This document shows, piece by piece, positions 7,901-12,562 of a stretch of 12,562 nucleotides of DNA. How positions within the stretch are numbered: position 1 is the stretch's first letter; every line of letters begins with the position of its first letter. A program made the position numbers and the translations under genes. The stretch is from the NCBI GenBank assembly GCA_003557965.1, contig PWND01000351.1:1-12562 (forward strand). Direction: 5' to 3'. The notes below the pieces were generated by a model. That model did not search any database, was not told the origin of the DNA, and saw only the letters and a list, made by a program, of their open reading frames with translations. This stretch comes from Bacteroidales bacterium. GTDB lineage: Bacteria; Bacteroidota; Bacteroidia; Bacteroidales; UBA7960.

Positions 7901-7908
7901 TATTTTTG
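7901..7908 (+). promoter_or_regulatory. Possible -7 promoter box for the Nif3 gene
   Basis: TATTTTTG is an exact TAnnTTTG match. No TTG is found at the -33 distance, and the motif is fairly common by chance in such AT-rich DNA. If used, the leader would be about 170 bases and would contain the inverted repeats at 7954-8025. Confidence 0.35.
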
Positions 7909-7953
7909 AAACAACTTCAAAGCAGCTCAATAACTTTAATTTGACACAAATGA

Positions 7954-8025
7954 AACCCTCATCTATTAAACATATATAAAAGTGCATGTGTAAACATGAG
8001 GGTTCCATCAAGATAAAAGCACCTT
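7954..8025 (+). repeat. Inverted repeats that could form a pseudoknot in the Nif3 leader
   Basis: AACCCTCAT (7954-7962) pairs perfectly with ATGAGGGTT (7996-8004), nine pairs around a 33-base interval. GTGC (7982-7985), inside that interval, can pair with GCAC (8019-8022) beyond it, extended by two A-T pairs with a bulge; together this is an H-type pseudoknot layout. A competing hairpin, CATGT-GTAA-ACATG (7985-7998), with a GNRA loop, overlaps the 3' arm of the first stem and so excludes it. Function unknown; no riboswitch class is recognised. Confidence 0.4.
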
Positions 8026-8086
8026 AAATTGAATACATGAATACGCATAATACTAATAATCAATTTGATAACACTAATTTACACGG

Positions 8087-9181
8087 ATGAAATTAAAAGA
8101 TTTATCGAAAGCAATAAACCAAAATGCAGCATTTTCATTACAGGAGGATTATGATAATTCAGGCATAATAACAGGAAACCCTGAAAGTGAAGCATCAGGC
8201 GCTCTTATCTGCCTGGATGTTACTGATGAAGTAATAGATGAAGCTATTAGTAATAAGCTTAATGTAATTATCTCGCACCATCCTTTAATTTTTAATAGTT
8301 TGCTAAAAATTACCGGGCAGAACAATGTTGAAAAATGCATAATAAAAGCAATTAAGCATGATATTTCTATCATTGCAGCACATACAAACTTAGACAATTA
8401 TTATTATGGTGTAAATAACATGCTTGCTGTTTCATTAGGTTTGCAGAACCTAAATATTTTATCTCCAAAGAAGAACTTATTGAAAAAACTTGTTGTATTT
8501 TGCCCAAATAATCATGCAGACAAGGTTCGTGAAGCAATGTTTTCAGCAGGTGCCGGGGAAATTGGAGATTATGACAGTTGCAGTTATAACCTTGTTGGCA
8601 AAGGTTCATTCAGGGGTTCTGACAGCACCAATCCTTTTGTTGGGAAAAAAGGCCAACTGCATTTTGAAAGTGAAGTCAGAATAGAAACTATCGTTCCGGG
8701 ATATCTGCTAAATAAGGTTCTTAACAGTATGATTTCTGCTCACCCATACGAAGAGGTGGCTTACGATATTTATCCTCTTGATAATGATTTTGACAGAGCC
8801 GGTGCAGGTATGATTGGAGAACTTGAAAAGCCGTTAAACAATAAAGAATTTCTTAATCTTATTAAGAACAAGCTACATATTCCATATATCAGACACTCAG
8901 AACATGTAAGCAAAACCATAAAAAAAGTAGCCGTTTGTGGTGGATCTGGCAGTTTCTTATTGAATAAAGCTATTCAAAAAAATGCTGATGCCTTTATTAC
9001 TTCTGATATTAAGTATAATATGTTTTTGGAAGCCAGAAACCAGCTATTATTGATTGATGCCGGGCATTTTGAAACAGAACAGTTTACTTCGAAAGTTATA
9101 TATGATATTGTTAGTAAAAATTTTACTAACTTTGCACTCCAAATTTCAAAAAAACAGATTAACGCTGTTAATTATTATTGA
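8087..9181 (+). CDS. Nif3-like dinuclear metal centre protein (NIF3/YbgI family)
   Basis: 364 residues, ATG 8087 to TGA 9181. Nif3/YbgI proteins form hexameric toroids with a two-metal site; databases often call them GTP cyclohydrolase I type 2, but the physiological reaction is unsettled. The metal ligands are visible: SHHP with His64 and His65, HTNLD with Asp103, and near the C-terminus DAGHFETE with His327 and Glu331. The N-terminal EDYDNSG motif is also typical. Between the two halves of the metal domain (about residues 130-235) is the extra PII/CutA-like domain of the long Nif3 form, ending in the characteristic SAHPYEEVAYDIYPL. The length (about 365) matches this long form. It is 35 bases before the zinc-ribbon gene, a pairing also known in Helicobacter and many Bacteroidota, so the two are probably one transcript. 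Confidence 0.93.
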   Translation: MKLKDLSKAINQNAAFSLQEDYDNSGIITGNPESEASGALICLDVTDEVIDEAISNKLNVIISHHPLIFNSLLKITGQNNVEKCIIKAIKHDISIIAAHTNLDNYYYGVNNMLAVSLGLQNLNILSPKKNLLKKLVVFCPNNHADKVREAMFSAGAGEIGDYDSCSYNLVGKGSFRGSDSTNPFVGKKGQLHFESEVRIETIVPGYLLNKVLNSMISAHPYEEVAYDIYPLDNDFDRAGAGMIGELEKPLNNKEFLNLIKNKLHIPYIRHSEHVSKTIKKVAVCGGSGSFLLNKAIQKNADAFITSDIKYNMFLEARNQLLLIDAGHFETEQFTSKVIYDIVSKNFTNFALQISKKQINAVNYY

Positions 9182-9216
9182 ACTATCAGTATTTAAATTT
9201 ATAAACCTTATTAAAT

Positions 9217-10119
9217 ATGGCGAAAACATCGAAAACAGGCAAGACTGCCAAGACCAAAACAGCAGCCAAAGAAACAAAAGGAACAAAAGCTAAAAAAACC
9301 TCGAAAGCAAAAAAAGAAGCAGTTGTTGATGAAAGTGAAAGCGAAATTATAACATCACAGTCGGCTCCTGAAGATAGCTTAGAGCACATAATAAAGAAAA
9401 AGCTTATTGGTTTATATACATTACAGAAAATTGATCATAAAATTGACAAAATTCGTTTTATAAGGGGAGAGCTTCCTTTAGAGGTACAAGACCTTGAAGA
9501 TGAAATTGCAGGGCTTGAAACCAGGACTGAAAAAATCAAACAAGAAATTGAAGAACTAAACCAGGAAATAATTAATCACAAAAACAAAATAGTAGATTGT
9601 GGTGAATTAATAAAAAAATACGAAGCACAACAGATGAATGTTCGCAATAACCGCGAATATGATTCATTATCAAAAGAAATTGAGTTTCAAAGTTTGGAAG
9701 CTCAGCTTTGTGAGAAAAAAATAAAAGAATTTACCGAAGAAATAAAAGTTAAAGAAGAAGTTTTTGAAACTGCGTTTAACAACCTTGATGAAAGGAAAAA
9801 AGACCTGGAGGAGAAAAACAAAGAGCTTGAAGCTATCGTTTCAGAAACAAAAAAGGAAGAAGAGTCTTTGTTAAAAAGATCACAAGAGCAAGAAAAGAGC
9901 ATTGAAGAAAGGCTTTTAGTAGCATATAAAAGAATTCGCAAAAATGCACAAAACGGCCTTGCAGTAGTTCTTGTGGAAAGGGATGCCTGCGGCGGTTGTT
10001 TTAATAAAATTCCTCCACAAAGACAGTTAGACATAAAACTGCATAAAAAGATTATTGTTTGTGAGTATTGTGGCCGTCTGTTGGTTGATGAAGAAGTAGC
10101 AAACAGCGTAGAAATATAA
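9217..10119 (+). CDS. Coiled-coil C4 zinc-ribbon protein with lysine-rich N-terminal tail
   Basis: 300 residues, ATG 9217 to TAA 10119. Three parts are visible. Residues 1-34 are almost entirely Lys/Ala/Thr/Gly/Ser, like a histone H1 tail, then an acidic/Ser linker to about 58. Residues 60-240 are a long Glu/Lys heptad-like coiled coil, including the family signature NNREYDSLSKEIEF. The C-terminus is a C4 zinc ribbon with Cys258, Cys261, Cys282 and Cys285 and IPPQRQLDI between the pairs. Family members (the Helicobacter HP0958 type, chlamydial CdsZ) are about 240-250 residues, so the tail is an addition. Known relatives act as chaperone or RNA-binding factors for secretion or flagellar genes; no such system is visible here, so the function is open. 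It is downstream of the Nif3 gene and ends at a strong terminator. Confidence 0.92.
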   Translation: MAKTSKTGKTAKTKTAAKETKGTKAKKTSKAKKEAVVDESESEIITSQSAPEDSLEHIIKKKLIGLYTLQKIDHKIDKIRFIRGELPLEVQDLEDEIAGLETRTEKIKQEIEELNQEIINHKNKIVDCGELIKKYEAQQMNVRNNREYDSLSKEIEFQSLEAQLCEKKIKEFTEEIKVKEEVFETAFNNLDERKKDLEEKNKELEAIVSETKKEEESLLKRSQEQEKSIEERLLVAYKRIRKNAQNGLAVVLVERDACGGCFNKIPPQRQLDIKLHKKIIVCEYCGRLLVDEEVANSVEI

Positions 10120-10147
10120 AAAAAACCCGGAATCATCCGGGTTTTTT
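10120..10147. terminator. Bidirectional intrinsic terminator
   Basis: AAAAAACCCGGA (10120-10131), loop ATCA, TCCGGGTTTTTT (10136-10147): a perfect 12-bp stem whose core is five G-C pairs plus one A-T, with a T run on either strand. It begins directly after the zinc-ribbon stop codon and lies 24 bases past the stop of the convergent outer membrane gene, so it can end both transcripts. Confidence 0.93.
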
Positions 10148-10171
10148 AATAGTCAAAAATTTATTAACATC

Positions 10172-11614
10172 TTACCAACGAAGCCCTAAGGTTAGTATAA
10201 AACTGCTTTGTGTGTAATTTAAGTCTGCTTTGGGCAGTTCAGCTACATTAGTGTATGGGTAAAAATCTTCATCAAAAGCATTATAAACATAAGCAAAGTC
10301 AATAAAATAATCTTTATCTCTTAGTCCGAGCCCTGCTGAAAAAACAGATCTCTCAAAGTTATTGTTATGTTTGTAAGGACTGGTATATAAAGCATAGCCA
10401 CCTCTAAGGAAAACAGGTGCAAATATCTGTGCAAAATTAAGTTCTCCTCCTACTCTTATGCCGTGCTGTTCTTGAAAAGAATCTCTAATATTTCTGTTGG
10501 GAGTTGAAAAGTGTTCCGTTTCACTGCGCAATCTCATGCTTGAATAATCCAGGTACTCATAATCCACACTAATAAGACCCATGTTTCCCATAACAACTGC
10601 CAGGCTTCCTAATGCTTTAAGTGGTGTGTTTAATTCATAATCGAAATAACCCCTTGGAGATTCTGCTTTACTGGGATAATCATCAAAATTTAAGTTTGAA
10701 TACATAGTATTCTTATAAGAGTCTTCAAGCTGAAAAAATGTAGGTGTATGAACTGCTGCACCTAATCTAACAACATCTGCTATTCTGAATAATGCTCCTA
10801 TCTTAAAGTTATAGCCTCTTCCTGTTGTTTTTAAGCTTTGATTATATTGCAGTGAATTAAACTCATCCGACAAGCCTTCAGTATCACTTTCTTCCATCAT
10901 AAAGCTTTCCTCAAATCTCACAGAAGGTACGCCAACTGTAGCACCAAAGTATGCTACATCATTGTAATTTCCACCAAAAGAAAACAACAACTCCTGGATA
11001 TAACCGGAAGTGTTATTCTCCATTCGTTGAAACACATTACCATCAGGCATATCAACGAAGTAGTTACCGTTTTCTGTCCCCAAAAGCCATGCTTCATAAG
11101 CAAGGTTAGTAGTAAACGGCTTTAACCCAAATTCATTCGCTTCATTTAAGAAGTGTGTCATTAAAGAATTTTCATCGTTAAATCCTTCTGCAACAGACCT
11201 GTAGTTAAAATTATTATGCTGTACTAATCCTATTCCAATATTTACACTTTTCATTCCCGGCTCTTCAATGCCTCCCTGCAGTGGAATTGTAAAAACAAAT
11301 CCTACATTTTTCATATTAAAGCTATACTTTATATCATCGTAAGATGTTCCATAATAGTTAGACCCGACATTGCTGTAGTTTAGTGATGGTGTGATTGTAA
11401 ATTCTGATCCCCTGTAGATTCCAATTCCTGCCGGATTAATAGCTAATGATGATATATCTCCTCCCAGTGCGCCAAAAGCTCCGCCCATACTCATAAACCG
11501 GGCTGTTCCACCATAGTTAAAAAAAGAATACCTAAATGCATCCATTTCATTTTGTGCATTAGCATATGTTGCTGCAAACAGCAATATTGCAAAAAATAAT
11601 TTTATCTTTTTCAT
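10172..11614 (-). CDS. FadL/OmpP1-type outer membrane beta-barrel transport protein
   Basis: 480 residues from ATG 11614. This start is chosen over one 20 codons upstream because it opens directly into a signal peptide, MKKIKLFFAILLFAATYANA, with an Ala-x-Ala cleavage site after residue 20. The mature protein begins with the FadL-like signature RFMSMGGAFGALGGDISSLAINPAG-type run (about residues 39-63; described here by its key Gly, Asp and Asn-Pro-Ala-Gly residues), followed by alternating beta strands. The last residues, LTLGLRW, end in an aromatic residue, the usual beta-barrel assembly signal. Bacteroidota relatives are often annotated as hemin receptor or OmpP1/TodX, but the substrate of this one is not shown; hydrophobic compounds are the family norm. 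It follows the low-complexity gene on the same strand after 80 bases and has no TAnnTTTG box in that gap, so co-transcription is likely. Confidence 0.85.
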   Translation of the reverse strand: MKKIKLFFAILLFAATYANAQNEMDAFRYSFFNYGGTARFMSMGGAFGALGGDISSLAINPAGIGIYRGSEFTITPSLNYSNVGSNYYGTSYDDIKYSFNMKNVGFVFTIPLQGGIEEPGMKSVNIGIGLVQHNNFNYRSVAEGFNDENSLMTHFLNEANEFGLKPFTTNLAYEAWLLGTENGNYFVDMPDGNVFQRMENNTSGYIQELLFSFGGNYNDVAYFGATVGVPSVRFEESFMMEESDTEGLSDEFNSLQYNQSLKTTGRGYNFKIGALFRIADVVRLGAAVHTPTFFQLEDSYKNTMYSNLNFDDYPSKAESPRGYFDYELNTPLKALGSLAVVMGNMGLISVDYEYLDYSSMRLRSETEHFSTPNRNIRDSFQEQHGIRVGGELNFAQIFAPVFLRGGYALYTSPYKHNNNFERSVFSAGLGLRDKDYFIDFAYVYNAFDEDFYPYTNVAELPKADLNYTQSSFILTLGLRW

Positions 11615-11655
11615 ATTTAAAATTTTTTGGTTATATAACTTAAGGATGTAAAGTT

Positions 11656-11687
11656 CAGCAGCACAGGAAAACAATCCTGTGCTGCTG
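11656..11687. repeat. 13-bp perfect hairpin between the last two genes
   Basis: CAGCAGCACAGGA (11656-11668), six-base loop, TCCTGTGCTGCTG (11675-11687). It is a strong G-C-rich stem in an AT-rich gap, seven bases after the stop of the low-complexity gene (read leftward). No T run follows on the minus strand (AACTTTACA), so it may be a weak or factor-dependent terminator, an RNA-stabilising stem, or a processing site that separates expression of the two genes. Confidence 0.6.
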
Positions 11688-11694
11688 TTAATAT

Positions 11695-12562
11695 TTATCT
11701 TCTTCTTCCGCCTGAGCTAGAAGATCCTGAGCTTCTTGGGCTTGAAGAGCTAGAGCCACTTCTAACTGATCCGGAGGATGATCTTGACCCGGAGCTTCTT
11801 ACAGAGCTACCTGAGCTTCTGCTACTTGAGGATGGCCTGCTAACAGAAGGCGAGCTGCTTCTGGATGGCTGTTGCCTGGCAGGGCTCGTTCTTTGCTGCG
11901 AAGGAGCTGGCCTGGTTTGTGGCCTTTGAGAAGGGCTAGACTGAGGCCTGGTTTCCTGTCTTTGAGGCTGTGTGCTCTGCGGCCTTGTCTGTTGAGGCGA
12001 AGACTGTGGCCTTGTTTGCTGAGAAGGCTGCTGTTGTGGCCTTTGCTGTTGCACGCCCTGGTCTCCTCTCCTGTCATCTCTGGCAGGCACTCTTCCACTT
12101 TGAGGGCTCCTGTATTGTTCGGCAGATCTTGGCTGCTGATAACTTGGAGAAGTATATGTTCTTGGTGTTTGTGTTCTTCTGTCATCACTTCTCTCCCTGG
12201 TTGCAGGGGTAGCTTGCGGCCTGGTATATCTGTCATATCTTTCACGGCTTGGGCTTGTATAATCTTCTTGCCTTCTGTCCGGCTGATATCTTGCAGGTGT
12301 TTGCTGTGATTCGGCAGGCCTTGTGGTTTCCTGCGACCTTTCAGAATCAGAAGTTGCTGTGCTTCTATCTTGTAAATCCCTGGTAGTTTCCTGGCTAACA
12401 GGTTTTGAGGTTTCAACCTGGCGAGGATCATCTCTTCTTTCAGTAACATCTCTGCCTGTTTCAGCACTTCTGTCTCTTTCCTCTACTGCAGGCCTGCTTC
12501 CCGGCCTTTCAGCGGTTAAGTCTTTGGCAACAGTTTGGTCATACCTTTCTGCGAGTGTAGAT
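11695..12562 (-). CDS. Low-complexity Arg/Ser/Gln/Pro-rich protein, 3' part (start outside window)
   Basis: The frame is open from the window edge to TAA at 11695-11697, at least 288 residues; the start lies beyond base 12562. I do not recognise the family. The first part (about 150 residues) is charged, rich in Arg, Asp, Glu and Thr, with Tyr-containing stretches such as RERYDRYTRPQ. Next comes a Gln/Pro/Arg segment with repeats of the TRPQS type. The last 60 or so residues are nearly all Ser, Arg and Gly, ending GGRRR, like a eukaryotic RS domain. It should be disordered; no hydrophobic segment is seen, but a signal peptide could be in the missing part. GC content is visibly higher here (about 55% in a sampled line against about 35% elsewhere). 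The absence of stops, the repeats and the stable composition favour this frame over the shorter overlapping ones. A surface or periplasmic role is only a guess from the neighbouring outer membrane gene. Confidence 0.72.
   Translation of the reverse strand, partial: STLAERYDQTVAKDLTAERPGSRPAVEERDRSAETGRDVTERRDDPRQVETSKPVSQETTRDLQDRSTATSDSERSQETTRPAESQQTPARYQPDRRQEDYTSPSRERYDRYTRPQATPATRERSDDRRTQTPRTYTSPSYQQPRSAEQYRSPQSGRVPARDDRRGDQGVQQQRPQQQPSQQTRPQSSPQQTRPQSTQPQRQETRPQSSPSQRPQTRPAPSQQRTSPARQQPSRSSSPSVSRPSSSSRSSGSSVRSSGSRSSSGSVRSGSSSSSPRSSGSSSSGGRRR

Larger units (their letters stand above)
7661..8086. other. Divergent intergenic region, 426 bases
   Basis: Between lpxK (-) and the Nif3 gene (+). 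The lpxK promoter occupies its left end. Bases 7700-7900 are extremely AT-rich; the only structure I see there is a 10-bp palindrome TAATGCATTA at 7794-7803. A -7 box at 7901-7908 and a potential folded RNA at 7954-8025 belong to the rightward transcript. No tRNA or ORF of credible length. Confidence 0.6.

Noticed and set aside
7996..8023. GAGGGTTCCATCAAG region resembling a tRNA T-arm
   Set aside because: No matching acceptor, D or anticodon arms can be drawn around it.
8142..8153. AGGAGG followed by ATG inside the Nif3-like gene, looking like an internal start
   Set aside because: The spacing is only three bases, the ATG is out of frame and its ORF stops after five codons.
9127..9134. TAACTTTG, an exact TAnnTTTG box near the 3' end of the Nif3-like gene that could drive the zinc-ribbon gene
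   Set aside because: The nearest TTG is only 16 bases upstream, it lies in coding sequence, and such matches are expected by chance several times per strand.
11872..12309. 145-codon plus-strand ORF opposite the low-complexity gene
   Set aside because: Its Leu/Arg/Ser/Cys-rich product is the antisense reading of the Gln/Arg/Ser codons; no start signal or family resemblance.
11799..12467. 222-codon minus-strand ORF overlapping the low-complexity gene in another frame
   Set aside because: It is shorter than the frame open to the window edge, lacks the regular repeat composition and looks like a shadow of repetitive DNA.

Overview
The window looks like an ordinary chromosomal stretch from a Bacteroidota species, possibly an anaerobic or facultative one. 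The DNA is AT-rich (about one third GC in sampled lines, higher in the last 870 bases). Start codons lack Shine-Dalgarno sequences, and several upstream regions carry the Bacteroidota promoter box TAnnTTTG. The gene set fits: a FadL/OmpP1-type outer membrane protein, LpxK, and a Nif3 protein next to a C4 zinc-ribbon protein. The B12-dependent class II ribonucleotide reductase NrdJ works without oxygen. The order within the phylum cannot be told from this window.

Layout. Bases 1-2776 (+): the 3' end of an RNase G/E gene, recX, prfB (release factor 2, read through a programmed +1 frameshift at 1228) and a YhbP-type flavin split-barrel protein. Bases 2777-3010: a noncoding leader with a perfect 7-bp inverted repeat. 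Bases 3011-5716 (+): nrdJ. Bases 5726-7660 (-): a ZIP-family metal transporter and lpxK, each preceded by an exact TACCTTTG box; the lpxK box lies so close to the ATG that the mRNA may be leaderless. Bases 7661-8086: the longest gene-free stretch, a divergent AT-rich promoter region with a potential RNA fold upstream of the next gene. Bases 8087-10119 (+): Nif3-like protein and a coiled-coil zinc-ribbon protein with a lysine-rich tail. A bidirectional terminator at 10120-10147 separates these from the last two genes (-), a FadL-like outer membrane protein and, upstream of it, a very low-complexity Arg/Ser/Gln/Pro protein cut by the window end.

The genes do not form one pathway. They cover RNA decay and translation termination (rng, prfB), recombination control (recX), dNTP supply (nrdJ), metal uptake (ZIP), lipid A synthesis (lpxK) and outer membrane transport. 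I see no mobile element, CRISPR array, tRNA or rRNA. The points most worth a second look are the perfect internal Shine-Dalgarno in prfB in an otherwise SD-free window, the near-leaderless lpxK promoter, the folded leader before the Nif3 gene, and the SR-like low-complexity protein.
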